Below, in pieces: positions 44,081-52,141 of a stretch of 64,000 bases of DNA. Each line of letters begins with the position of its first letter. Positions within the stretch are counted from its first letter, which is position 1. The DNA lies in assembly GCA_951813615.1 (NCBI GenBank), contig OX638377.1, positions 4,304,599 to 4,368,598 on the forward strand, read 5' to 3'. The notes under the pieces were generated by a model. It had not been told where the DNA came from. It worked only from the letters and a program-made list of their open reading frames with translations, and ran no database searches. The translations under genes were made by a program, and so were the position numbers. Origin of the DNA: an uncultured Latescibacterota bacterium. Lineage in GTDB: Bacteria > Latescibacterota > UBA2968 > UBA8231.

Positions 44081-44178
44081 ATTTTTGCGGTTCACATAGT
44101 CGCGCCTTGTGGGTCATATAGGACAAATGCGCTACCGGCCGGAGCAACAACCCGCACTCTTCCACCAAGGAGGGCATC

Positions 44179-45030
44179 ATGCAACCCTTAGCCGTTCGCA
44201 TCCTATATATCGCCCTGATCGCCGTCTATGGCGGCGTCTCCAGCGTAGCCGCGGTCGAGACCAAGTATCCGGACGGCGGCTTTGAGCCCCGCCTCGACAG
44301 AATCCAGGGCTTGCTGGATCATATCCGCACCGTGGAGAAGGTCAAGGTCCAATCCGGGCCCACGTTGTGGCAGGCCATTACGGCCATACCCGTCGCCCCG
44401 GGCGTCCCCATCACCCCCGAGCAAGAAGCCGACCTGCACGACTGGCTCTACGACTTCTTGGTCGCTTTTTCCGTCTCCGGCAATGACAGCCTCGCCGCCC
44501 AGTTTTACCTGCGCGAGGGCGTCAACAACCCGAGGGCCTTGAAGAACATGAAAGAGACCCTAGAGAAGTGGGGAATCCCCAGAGGGGACACGCCCTTTGC
44601 TATCTTCCAAGCCATGCACCGAACCGTACTCGACGACCAGGGCTATGACTACCGCTTTGGCAACGCCTTCTTTCGCCACAGCACGTTCAAGGTGTTCGAG
44701 ATGCAGGGCCACTACCAGCGCTATCGAGTTCACCCGAGGGAAGCGATCAAGCAGGGCGACTACGTGCGCTCTTACCCGAGGGACGTTGTCAAGGCCCGAT
44801 TCAAATTGCAGCAAGAGATTGACGGGGCGCTGCGCACCGGTGAGAAGCGAGTCTTCACCGACATCGCGTTTGTCACCGAAGAGCCCGCCGAGTTCGCCAG
44901 GTCGGAAGGGCCGATCTGCACGCCCTTCTTCTGTCGGCTGGTCTGGGATCCAGAGCGGGCGATGTGGCGCTTTGTCGAGGTCGTCTACAACTCCAAACAG
45001 CCGAATTCTTTTCTGTTTTCGGCCCTATAA
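44179..45030 (+). CDS. Secreted protein of unknown function before an ECF sigma gene
   Basis: 283 residues. AAGGAGG stands before the ATG. The signal peptide is MQPLAVRILYIALIAVYGGVSSVAA. The mature protein is mixed helical and charged ('TPEQEADLHDWLYDFLVAFSVSGNDSLAAQFYLREG', 'DDQGYDYRFGNAFFRHSTFKVFEMQGHYQRYRV'), with two cysteines near the end in 'GPICTPFFCRLVW'. I do not recognise the family. It is only 16 nt upstream of the ECF sigma factor and after the operon terminator, so the three genes to 47274 may form one unit. A role as a target or sensor is only a guess. Confidence 0.75.
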   Translation: MQPLAVRILYIALIAVYGGVSSVAAVETKYPDGGFEPRLDRIQGLLDHIRTVEKVKVQSGPTLWQAITAIPVAPGVPITPEQEADLHDWLYDFLVAFSVSGNDSLAAQFYLREGVNNPRALKNMKETLEKWGIPRGDTPFAIFQAMHRTVLDDQGYDYRFGNAFFRHSTFKVFEMQGHYQRYRVHPREAIKQGDYVRSYPRDVVKARFKLQQEIDGALRTGEKRVFTDIAFVTEEPAEFARSEGPICTPFFCRLVWDPERAMWRFVEVVYNSKQPNSFLFSAL

Positions 45031-45046
45031 TCGGACTTGAGGCTTT

Positions 45047-45595
45047 ATGACTTCTATAACGACGGCATTCAGACATCCATACGGGGAGGAAGTTTTGCAT
45101 CGACCAGCCGATATAAGCGCCGAAGCCGTAGAGCACTACGGACGCCTGGTGCTCAAGGTCGCCTATAAGATCGTCGCCAATGCCGATGAAGCGCAGGAGG
45201 TCTTCCAAGAGACCTTCCTGCGCTTCCACACGGCCTGTGTGCGCGGCGAGATCATCGCCCATCCCAAGGCATGGCTTTGTCAGGTGGCAACCAACGCGGC
45301 TTTCAAAATCCGGCGTCATCAACATCGGGCGATGATTTGCGAAGAGGAAGATATCGCGGTAGAAGCCGATGCCGATAAAGATGCCGAGCGTCGCTTGCTC
45401 GTGGATCGAGTGCGCGACTTGGCCGCTGAATTGCCCGAGCGCCAGCGCATGGTCTTCGCCCTGCGCAACTTCGAGGGCTGGCCCTTTGCCGAAATCGCCG
45501 TACGATTGGGATGCAGCGAGGAGTCGGCCAGAGCCAGCGAGTACAAAGCACTCAAAAAGATCCGCACCCTGCTGGGTGCCGACGGCAAGGACTAA
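45047..45595 (+). CDS. ECF-type RNA polymerase sigma factor
   Basis: 182 residues. Region 2: 'HYGRLVLKVAYKIVANADEAQEVFQETFLRFHTA', with the DEAQEVFQETFLR helix that binds RNA polymerase and the -10 element. Then 'HPKAWLCQVATNAAFKIRR', an acidic linker, and region 4: 'ELPERQRMVFALRNFEGWPFAEIAVRLGCSEESARASEYKALKKIRTLL', with the recognition helix. This is the normal ECF length. GAGG before the ATG supports the start. The next gene, 5 nt away, is a membrane protein of anti-sigma type and probably holds it inactive. Confidence 0.92.
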   Translation: MTSITTAFRHPYGEEVLHRPADISAEAVEHYGRLVLKVAYKIVANADEAQEVFQETFLRFHTACVRGEIIAHPKAWLCQVATNAAFKIRRHQHRAMICEEEDIAVEADADKDAERRLLVDRVRDLAAELPERQRMVFALRNFEGWPFAEIAVRLGCSEESARASEYKALKKIRTLLGADGKD

Positions 45596-45600
45596 ACGCC

Positions 45601-47274
45601 ATGAACAGAACTGAATTTGAAAGCAAGCTGAGCGACTACGTACGCGGCGAGCTATCGGCTGCGGAAGCGCAGCAGATCGAGACCTACTTGGCTGAGCACC
45701 CGGAAGCAGCCGACGACTTGGCGGCCGTGCGTTCCGTGCTGGAGCTAAGTGCTGATGTCGGCACCGCCGAGCCACCGGACCTGCTCCTCGCGGCGGCCCG
45801 TGCCAACGCGCTGGAGGCCATCCGCGCAGAAGAAGAGAACGAGCGCAAAACGCAGCGCGTGGCATTCTGGCAGCGACTGCCGCGACCGGTGTACCTGTCG
45901 GGGCTGGCCGCCATGCTGGCCGGGGTAGTGTTCGGAGTGCTGTGGCAGGGGAGCACGGCGGCGTGGGCTGAGGTTGTAGCCGAGGTGCGCAAGCTAAACT
46001 CCGTGCGCGTGGAGGGTTGGGTCCGCGGCGAAAAGGGGGAACAGGTGCCGGTGAAGCAGTGGCTCAAGGCTCCGCACTCTTTCCGCTCTGAAGTAGGCAC
46101 CGGCGCGGCGCGGCGCGAGGTCGTGGTGACCGACGCGAAAATGCAGATGTACGCCGAGGGCGTCTGGTATGGGAAAGACATCGACGCGGAAGACGCGTGG
46201 TCTATACACAAGCTCGCCGAGCAACTAGCGCTGCCCGAACAGGGGAAACTAGAACTTCGGAGCTACCAAATTGAGCGCGAGGATCGGGGGGAGACGGAGC
46301 TTTTTTCAATCTGGCAACGCTCCTCGCTGGGTCGTAAGACCCCGGCGGATATCCGCTATGAGGTCGAAGTAGATATTCAGACGCGGTTGCCCAACCACTC
46401 CCGCGTTTATCTCGACCTGGGGCAAGAAGATTGGGAGTTGGTCAGCGAGTTGAACTATCTGGATTACAATGTACCGCTGGCGGACGAGCTTTTCGTCGTC
46501 GCCGAGGATGCGATCCAGCCCTTGACTCTTTCGGCATCCGAGCCCAATCCGTTCGGTATGATGATAGAACCGTTTGTACCGTGGAACAGGGCGTTTTACA
46601 TGCCCCTGGACGGCATGGATATCATCGTTCATCCTCCTTCGGATGATCCGAGCAAGGGCACCCAAGGCAGTACTTCTTCCACAGCAGGCGGGATCACGCG
46701 CAGAGAACTCCACCGTACCCCGCTGGCCGAAATCGCGCGGGCTGTCGGGGAAATGCCAGTGGAAACCTCAGAGCAGAAACTGGCTGAGCAACGATACTCC
46801 GTGCGGATTGCCTACAGCCATCGCCTAACCCCCACCGAGCGCGTCCAGCGACTCGGCCGCCGCTTTGGTTTTGTCGCTGACGTGGCAGAGCGACAGGGGA
46901 CTATGACACGCTGGATTTTTACCCAAGACGGCTCCGAGTTTCCAACGAACCCGCAAGCGGGAGGGTCTCGGACCAACGGCGACAATTACTACGCTACGGG
47001 GCATCCACTCGGGCGTTCAATCCAGGGTATGCTCACAAACGCCGCACTCAACGACCTAGTCGAAGGCTACAACGAAGACCTCGACGAAATCGAACTGCAA
47101 TGGGACGGCGCAGCCGCAGACAATCCCTTTGAGCGTCCAGTAGATATCGCCGTCGATTTCGCCGACGGCTGGGATGTGGCCCTCGATTATTTGCGCGAGC
47201 AATTCGGGGTGAAGATGGAACGCGTATCCGAGCCGATCACCTACGAGGTGTTGGTGCTGCGCCCGTCAAAGTAA
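45601..47274 (+). CDS. Anti-sigma-like membrane protein with large external domain
   Basis: 557 residues from ATG 45601 (AAGGA upstream). The N-terminal cytoplasmic region 'FESKLSDYVRGELSAAEAQQIETYLAEHPEAADDL' is the anti-sigma helical pattern, but the zinc ligands HxxxCxxC are absent. A single membrane helix follows ('YLSGLAAMLAGVVFGVLW', about residues 98-116). The external 440 residues include a lipoprotein-carrier-like beta region ('VRVEGWVRGEKGEQVPVKQWLKAPHSFRSEV'). They end with a part resembling a short STN-like domain ('VDIAVDFADGWDVALDYLREQFGVKMERVSEPITYEVLVLRP'). The gene follows the ECF sigma gene directly. Likely senses an envelope signal and releases the sigma factor. Confidence 0.78.
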   Translation: MNRTEFESKLSDYVRGELSAAEAQQIETYLAEHPEAADDLAAVRSVLELSADVGTAEPPDLLLAAARANALEAIRAEEENERKTQRVAFWQRLPRPVYLSGLAAMLAGVVFGVLWQGSTAAWAEVVAEVRKLNSVRVEGWVRGEKGEQVPVKQWLKAPHSFRSEVGTGAARREVVVTDAKMQMYAEGVWYGKDIDAEDAWSIHKLAEQLALPEQGKLELRSYQIEREDRGETELFSIWQRSSLGRKTPADIRYEVEVDIQTRLPNHSRVYLDLGQEDWELVSELNYLDYNVPLADELFVVAEDAIQPLTLSASEPNPFGMMIEPFVPWNRAFYMPLDGMDIIVHPPSDDPSKGTQGSTSSTAGGITRRELHRTPLAEIARAVGEMPVETSEQKLAEQRYSVRIAYSHRLTPTERVQRLGRRFGFVADVAERQGTMTRWIFTQDGSEFPTNPQAGGSRTNGDNYYATGHPLGRSIQGMLTNAALNDLVEGYNEDLDEIELQWDGAAADNPFERPVDIAVDFADGWDVALDYLREQFGVKMERVSEPITYEVLVLRPSK

Positions 47275-47294
47275 ACCTTCATCGCTGCCATCGC

Positions 47295-47352
47295 GGGCGT
47301 CCCATTCGCATACGGACCTTTAGTAGGGGTCGCGTATGCGAGTGGGACGCCC
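47295..47352. repeat. 58-bp REP-like palindrome
   Basis: Arms 47295-47318 and 47328-47352 pair over about 24 bases with one bulged base and one G-T pair, around a 9-base loop. The ends are GGGCGTCCCA and TGGGACGCCC. It sits between the anti-sigma stop and the sulfatase start. It has no T run, so it is more like a dispersed palindromic repeat than a terminator, though it could block readthrough. Confidence 0.75.
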
Positions 47353-47366
47353 TTATTTATATCATC

Positions 47367-48701
47367 ATGACCTCTGTCCCCAACATCCTCTTCCTTCTGA
47401 CCGACAACCAGCGCAACGACCTGCTCGGCTGCGCCGGCAATCCGATTATCCAAACCCCGAACATCGACCGACTTGCCGCAAGCGGCGTCCGCTTTGCAAA
47501 CGCATTCTGCACCAGTCCGATCTGCGCTGCCAGTCGAGCGAGCTATCTCACCGGCGTCTATGAAAGCCGCCACCGCTTCACCTTCCTCTCGCCGCCTCTC
47601 CAACGCACATTCACCGACAGTTCCTACCCAGCGGCTCTCAAAAGGGCCGGATACCGCACGGGGCTGATCGGCAAGTTCGGCATTGCCGCAAAAGGAATCG
47701 CCCCTTCCCTCGCAGACGCGGGTGCGCTAGAAAAGATGTTTGACGCGTTCGACAACTACGAACACTGGACTGAAGACGGATATGAAATCAAACAGCCTGA
47801 CGGCCATGTGCGCCACCTGACCGACATCACCGGCGACAAAACAATCGACTTCCTCCGCACCCATCCCAACCAGCCGTTTTGCCTCTCCGTCAGTTTCAAC
47901 GCACCACACGCGCAGGACAACGACCCACGCCACTACATCTGGCCGACTGCTGAAGATCCACTCTACTCGGATGCGCAGATACCGGACCCCCTCAACGCCC
48001 ATCCCGACTTCTTCCGGCGGCTGCCGAAATTCCTGCGCGAGACGGAAAGTCGCGTGCGCTGGCAGGCCCGCTATGCGACTTCTGAAGACTACCAGCGGAA
48101 CATGCGTGGACTGTACCGGATGATCAGCGGCGTCGATCGCAACATCGGCAGGATTCTCGCGGCATTGGAGCAGCTATCGTTAGCCGCCAACACGATCGTG
48201 ATCTTCGCCTCGGACCACGGGATGTACTACGGCGACCGCGGGCTTAGCGACTGCTGGCAGTTGAACGAGCAGTCGATCCGCATTCCCCTGATCGTCTTCG
48301 ATCCACAAGCGGATGAGGGCAAGCGAGGGATCATCTGCGAAGAAATGGCCCTCAACATCGACGTGGCACCAACCATCCTCGAACTAGCCGGTTTGGACGC
48401 TGCAAACGAAATGCAAGGGAAATCCCTCGTCCCCTTATTGCGCGACAAAGAAGTCGAATGGCGCGAGGAGTTCTTCTGCGAGCACCGATTCGACCGCGCC
48501 GACATCCCCAAAAGCGAGGGCGTGCGCACGCAACGCTGGAAATACATTCGCTACTACGAGCAACAGCCCGTCTATGAGGAGCTGTACGACCTTTTCAAAG
48601 ACCCGCACGAATCCTCTAGTCTCGCATCAAATTCCAAATTCGCAACTCAACTCTCACGGCTGAGGCGACGATGCGACGCAATGCGCGTTAAATGCGCCTA
48701 G
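47367..48701 (+). CDS. Sulfatase (alkaline phosphatase superfamily)
   Basis: 444 residues. Hydrolyses sulfate esters, probably on a carbohydrate. N-terminal 'VPNILFLLTDNQRNDLLGCAGNPIIQTPNIDRLAASGVRF' has the metal-binding D13 and the TPNIDRLA signature. The formylglycine site is C53 in 'SPICAASRASYLTG' (C-x-A-S-R), so activation by formylglycine-generating enzyme is expected. 'IVIFASDHGMYYGDRGL' gives the second metal site, and 'RTQRWKYIRYY' is the C-terminal signature. No signal peptide is visible, so it is probably cytoplasmic. No clear Shine-Dalgarno site; the start is set by the N-terminal motif. It is convergent with an MFS transporter that might bring in substrate. Confidence 0.93.
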   Translation: MTSVPNILFLLTDNQRNDLLGCAGNPIIQTPNIDRLAASGVRFANAFCTSPICAASRASYLTGVYESRHRFTFLSPPLQRTFTDSSYPAALKRAGYRTGLIGKFGIAAKGIAPSLADAGALEKMFDAFDNYEHWTEDGYEIKQPDGHVRHLTDITGDKTIDFLRTHPNQPFCLSVSFNAPHAQDNDPRHYIWPTAEDPLYSDAQIPDPLNAHPDFFRRLPKFLRETESRVRWQARYATSEDYQRNMRGLYRMISGVDRNIGRILAALEQLSLAANTIVIFASDHGMYYGDRGLSDCWQLNEQSIRIPLIVFDPQADEGKRGIICEEMALNIDVAPTILELAGLDAANEMQGKSLVPLLRDKEVEWREEFFCEHRFDRADIPKSEGVRTQRWKYIRYYEQQPVYEELYDLFKDPHESSSLASNSKFATQLSRLRRRCDAMRVKCA

Positions 48702-48708
48702 TGCCGGT

Positions 48709-49974
48709 TCACGCGCCCTCGTCTGTCAGCCGTTTGGCGTACTCGCCGCGCGGGATGCGAAAGTATCCCTGAAAGCAAAGTACGCCCGCGGCCGTAATCA
48801 CGGCACTGCTCAAAAACAACGCCCGATAGCCCAGCGCGTCGATCATCCAGCCGCCGCCGAGCGAAACGCCAGCGATGCTGATGCCGTAGGCCATAGTCAG
48901 CGCCGAACTCATGGTCACCCGCCAGTGCTCGGGGACCAATTCCTGCTGAAAGACGATATAGACCGAGCGGCGGATCGAACTGAGAGCGACTAGGGCCATA
49001 CAGGCGGCTCCGGCCACCGCCCAATGGGCGACCAAGGCCAGCGGTATGAGGCACAACACCATCGCCCCAGCCCCCACGGTTATCACCGGCACCCTACCAA
49101 AACGCCGGCTGAGCGCCGGAGCAGCCAGCGCAGTACAGGCGGCTAAGAGCTGGCCCCCGGCGGTCAAGCTGCCGATCAGCGCCGTGGAGACCCCGAGGCC
49201 ATCGTCCATATAGACATTGAAGAAGATGCGGAGGCTGTTTTCCGCAGCCATCTGTAAGAAGGTAACCAAGCTCAAGGCGAGGACGATGGCCAAGGGGAAA
49301 GGCGTCGCTTCACCGCGTTCCCTAGCGGGCGGCTTGCGCGGACGGGAGCGAGTGGCGGCGATAGCACCAGCGCTGATGAATAGCACGCCAGCGGCTAGTA
49401 GCAGCGGATAGCGGTAAGGGGCCGGGTGATCTTCGGGCAGGCCGAGAAGCACAGAGAACAGGCCGGGCAGCAGGCCACCGCACAGGCTGCCGGCAAAACC
49501 CGCCAGCGGCCACAGGGCCACCTGGGTCGAGAACACGTGATTGCGCAGGCGCGGCGGACAGATCAAGGTCAGAAAGGGAATGGAGCAAACGAGGAAGAGC
49601 GTATTGCCGAGGACGCCGAGGGCATACGCCCCCATGATCCAGGTTAGCTGCGCGGAGGAGGGAGCGAACTCGCCGAGAGGCAGCAAACCAAAACCAAGGG
49701 CGGCGACCACCATGCCAGCGATCATGCTCCGACGCGCGCCCCAGCGATTGGCCAACAGGCCCGCAGGCATACTCAAGAGGGCAAACGACAGCGCGCCAAC
49801 GGCATTGACTTGGCCGATCAACTGGGGGCCATAGCCCAAACGCAGGAGATAGAGATTGAGCAGGACCGTATAGACGCCGCCGAAAATCGTAAAGCCGATC
49901 AGAGCTTGGCTGAAGAGCACCAAGCGCACGTCGCGGTTGAAAAGCGCAAGCGCCTCGCGGTGAGTAGAAACCAA
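48709..49974 (-). CDS. MFS transporter
   Basis: 421 residues with 12 hydrophobic helices and a central basic loop ('ATRSRPRKPPARERG'). The family motif A region is 'MPAGLLANRWGARRSMIAG' after helix 2, and its counterpart in the second half is 'LAAPALSRRFGRVPVITVG'. Start TTG 49974 (MVSTHREALALFNRDVRLVLF); an AAGAAG precedes it, which is weak. Substrate unknown. It is convergent with the sulfatase (7 nt between stops) and divergent from the SUMF1-like gene at 50067. Involvement in sulfated-sugar use is possible but not shown. Confidence 0.88.
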   Translation of the reverse strand: MVSTHREALALFNRDVRLVLFSQALIGFTIFGGVYTVLLNLYLLRLGYGPQLIGQVNAVGALSFALLSMPAGLLANRWGARRSMIAGMVVAALGFGLLPLGEFAPSSAQLTWIMGAYALGVLGNTLFLVCSIPFLTLICPPRLRNHVFSTQVALWPLAGFAGSLCGGLLPGLFSVLLGLPEDHPAPYRYPLLLAAGVLFISAGAIAATRSRPRKPPARERGEATPFPLAIVLALSLVTFLQMAAENSLRIFFNVYMDDGLGVSTALIGSLTAGGQLLAACTALAAPALSRRFGRVPVITVGAGAMVLCLIPLALVAHWAVAGAACMALVALSSIRRSVYIVFQQELVPEHWRVTMSSALTMAYGISIAGVSLGGGWMIDALGYRALFLSSAVITAAGVLCFQGYFRIPRGEYAKRLTDEGA

Positions 49975-50066
49975 TTTCTTCTTTGCTGGAACGGGGGATG
50001 GCAGTTATGTATGTAGGAAAGTAAACCAACGGCTCGCGACGAAAAAGGCCACGTAGCGGAGGCGGT

Positions 50067-50969
50067 ATGGCGCGCAGTAGCGCATTCTGGTGCTTTTTAA
50101 TATGTGCACCGGCTGTTCTAGCCCAAGAGATAATCCAGGTGCAGACGCCAGCCGGCACCATGCACGAGTTGGCCCGCGTCCCCGCCGGTTATTTTGCGAT
50201 GGGATCGGCCGAGGGACGGGCGGACGAACAACCGATCCACCAAGTCTATCTCGACGACTTCTACATCGACCGCTTTGAAGTAAACAACGACCAGTACTCC
50301 GCCTTTTTGAACGACATTGACCGCAACGATGATGGGGAAGGGCATCTGCTGCTCGACATATTCGACGCCGACGCGCAGATACGTTATAATGACACGGGAT
50401 ACACGCCGATTCCCGGCACCGAACAGCGGCCCGTCGCCGAGGTCTCGTGGTACGGTGCCCATGCCTATTGCACTTGGGCCGGCATGCAGTTGCCGACCGA
50501 GGCCATGTGGGAAAAAGCTGCCCGAGGCACCGACGGCCGCATCTATCCCTGGGGCAATTCCATCGACCGCAGCCGAGCCAATTACGGCCGCGAGGGCTGC
50601 TGCCGTGGCGACGCCAGCGACGGCTTTTTCGACTCGGCCCCAGTAGGCTCCTATCAGCGCGGAGTCTCTCCCTATGGGGTCTACGACATGGGAGGCAATG
50701 TCTGGGAGTGGGTGGTGGATTGGTACGGCGAGGATTACTACGCGCAAAGCCCCGACCGCGATCCGCAGGGGCCAGGTGCAGGGATCAGCCGAGTACTTCG
50801 CGGCGGGTCGATGAGCAGCGACCCGTATCGCCTGCGCACCACCGACCGCAGTGGGTTGCCGCCTTCGGCGACCTACATCATCGTCGGATTTCGCTGCGCA
50901 GCACACGAACTCCCCACCACGGCAGTACAGTCCGCCAGTTGGGGACAAATAAAGCGCAGGGCAAAGTAA
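50067..50969 (+). CDS. SUMF1/FGE-fold secreted protein lacking catalytic cysteines
   Basis: 300 residues, with GGAGG before the ATG. The signal peptide is MARSSAFWCFLICAPAVLA. The SUMF1 fold is clear: 'LARVPAGYFAMGSAEGRADEQPIHQVYLDDFYIDRFEVNNDQY', 'VAEVSWYGAHAYCTWAGMQLPTEAMWEKAARG', 'YPWGNSID', 'SPYGVYDMGGNVWEWVVDWYGEDYY' and 'RVLRGGSMSSDPYRLRTTDRSG...GFRCA'. In true formylglycine-generating enzymes, two cysteines follow the RGGS stretch; here that segment has none. It is therefore probably not a sulfatase activator but a related protein, perhaps sugar-binding. The nearby sulfatase would need another activating enzyme. Confidence 0.85.
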   Translation: MARSSAFWCFLICAPAVLAQEIIQVQTPAGTMHELARVPAGYFAMGSAEGRADEQPIHQVYLDDFYIDRFEVNNDQYSAFLNDIDRNDDGEGHLLLDIFDADAQIRYNDTGYTPIPGTEQRPVAEVSWYGAHAYCTWAGMQLPTEAMWEKAARGTDGRIYPWGNSIDRSRANYGREGCCRGDASDGFFDSAPVGSYQRGVSPYGVYDMGGNVWEWVVDWYGEDYYAQSPDRDPQGPGAGISRVLRGGSMSSDPYRLRTTDRSGLPPSATYIIVGFRCAAHELPTTAVQSASWGQIKRRAK

Positions 50970-50997
50970 GGCGTTGCGCCATGAACCGCACAAATGC

Positions 50998-51035
50998 AAA
51001 CAGCCCCTCAGCTTGTGCAAGCTAAGGGGCTGTTT
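50998..51035. terminator. Bidirectional hairpin between SUMF1-like gene and tRNA-Phe
   Basis: A 38-base inverted repeat, AAACAGCCCCT...AGGGGCTGTTT with an inner AGCTTG/CAAGCT stem. It lies between two convergent units, the gene ending at 50969 and the tRNA read from the other strand. T-rich ends on both strands would allow termination in both directions. Confidence 0.75.
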
Positions 51036-51044
51036 ATATAATAG

Positions 51045-51120
51045 TGGTGGCGCCTCGCGGAATCGAACCGCGGACACAGAGATTTTCAGTCTCCTGCTCT
51101 ACCTACTGAGCTAAAGCGCC
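51045..51120 (-). tRNA. tRNA-Phe (anticodon GAA)
   Basis: Complete cloverleaf on the minus strand. The 7-bp acceptor stem starts GGCGCTT and ends AGGCGCC. The D arm is GCTC...GAGC, the anticodon stem GGAGA/TCTCT with loop CTGAAAA (anticodon GAA), and the T arm CGCGG TTCGATT CCGCG. Discriminator A and the CCA end are encoded (51045-51047 complement). Confidence 0.97.
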
Positions 51121-51175
51121 ACCAAAAGAAAGATTAGAATTAAAGCCCCCTCATTTGCATTGTCAAGGATGCGCC

Positions 51176-51697
51176 ATGCCCATCTCGATCATCCCGTTCA
51201 ACATGCCCGAACCCGCTGCAATCCCTCCCCACATCGTCGCATCGCTCGAAGCCATGTCTCCAGACCAAGCCGTAATCCAAGGCATGGATTTGCTGCTGGG
51301 CATCGAGGCGGCAGACACCATCGTATATGAGCGCGTCGGCCAAGGGGTAGTCCACACGGCCGGCGCAGGAGCCGAAGTTTTACGACGGGTGCTGGAACAA
51401 GAAGGCGCACGCGCCTTCGCCGATCAGGACGGAGTCGGTCATTCCGCGCTGTTGCTAGTGGGACAGACCAGCGCCGACGAAGAAAGCCCCCTACCAGCAG
51501 GAATAGTGCGCTTCCTCCTAGAGGGGGCTGAAAGTGGGTCTATCGGCTTTAGCTACGTGTTGCCGCTCAAGGCCGGCGACGGCCCGCTATGGGGCGCGTT
51601 GACGCTGATTCGCCGCGCGGCGAGCGGGCCGCTCAACCACGAGCAGCCCAATCTGTGCGAGGGCATGCGACGCGTGTTGAGCCGGATGTGCAGTTAG
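51176..51697 (+). CDS. Hypothetical protein, possibly GAF-like
   Basis: 173 residues from ATG 51176 (AAGGA about 8 bases upstream). No signal peptide or helices. The order of segments (helix 'PDQAVIQGMDLLLGIEAADTIVYERV', strand/loop 'GVGHSALLLVGQTS', strand 'GSIGFSYVLPLKAGDGPLWGALTLIRR', helix 'LCEGMRRVLSRMC') recalls a degenerate GAF domain. The LPLKAGDGPLWGALTLI stretch is the most GAF-like. I cannot name a ligand. The stop overlaps that of the convergent glutaredoxin gene by 2 nt. It is 56 nt from the tRNA, on the other strand. Confidence 0.65.
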   Translation: MPISIIPFNMPEPAAIPPHIVASLEAMSPDQAVIQGMDLLLGIEAADTIVYERVGQGVVHTAGAGAEVLRRVLEQEGARAFADQDGVGHSALLLVGQTSADEESPLPAGIVRFLLEGAESGSIGFSYVLPLKAGDGPLWGALTLIRRAASGPLNHEQPNLCEGMRRVLSRMCS

Positions 51698-51963
51698 GCC
51701 GAGACCGGCTCGACGACTCCGTTTTCAAGCATCCAAGCCTCGACCTCATCGCCATCGACGTCGGCCAGCATCTGGCCGTTGATCTCGACGCAGGGCGATA
51801 GCGGCTGGCCGCTTTTCTGCACCATCTCAGCGTAAATATCTGGATTGTTGATAATGTCTTTGTCTTCGTATGCCAAGCCGTATTTGGCGAAGGCAGTGCG
51901 CACGCTATTGCTCCAGCCGCAAACCGGCTTCAGATAGGCGACGATATTAGGGGCTTCAGCCAT
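51694..51963 (-). CDS. Monothiol-type glutaredoxin
   Basis: 89 residues from ATG 51963 (AAAGGA upstream). A thioredoxin-fold small protein with active site 'KPVCGWSNSVRTAFAKYGL' (C15-G-W-S), that is CxxS as in monothiol glutaredoxins, though CGWS rather than CGFS. A cis-proline follows in 'QPLSPCVEINGQML', and 'DVDGDEVEAWMLENG' ends the protein. Likely role in thiol reduction or Fe-S/glutathione chemistry in the cytoplasm. A longer frame to 52296 overlaps the murA leader and is not supported. Confidence 0.85.
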   Translation of the reverse strand: MAEAPNIVAYLKPVCGWSNSVRTAFAKYGLAYEDKDIINNPDIYAEMVQKSGQPLSPCVEINGQMLADVDGDEVEAWMLENGVVEPVSA

Positions 51964-52141
51964 GGTTGAAATTCCTTTCTGGCGTGATAGATAACGATTT
52001 TGCGTTTGGTGGAATATAGAGATGCGCTCCTCTCTGTCAAGCGGAGCATTGAGTGATTGACGAACCGCATACCCAATGTTACATTTGAAATATCTCCCTC
52101 CCCTTGGTGTGTTTGCTCGCCCTCTTAACTCAGGATTGGCA

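Noticed and set aside
44873..45865. 330-codon minus-strand frame
   Set aside because: Antisense to the ECF sigma and anti-sigma genes, both of which have motifs and ribosome-binding sites.
50067..50969. Functional formylglycine-generating enzyme for the nearby sulfatase
   Set aside because: The segment after RGGS has no cysteine, and the protein has a signal peptide while the sulfatase does not.
50118..51077. 319-codon minus-strand frame
   Set aside because: Antisense to the SUMF1-fold gene and running through the tRNA-Phe gene.
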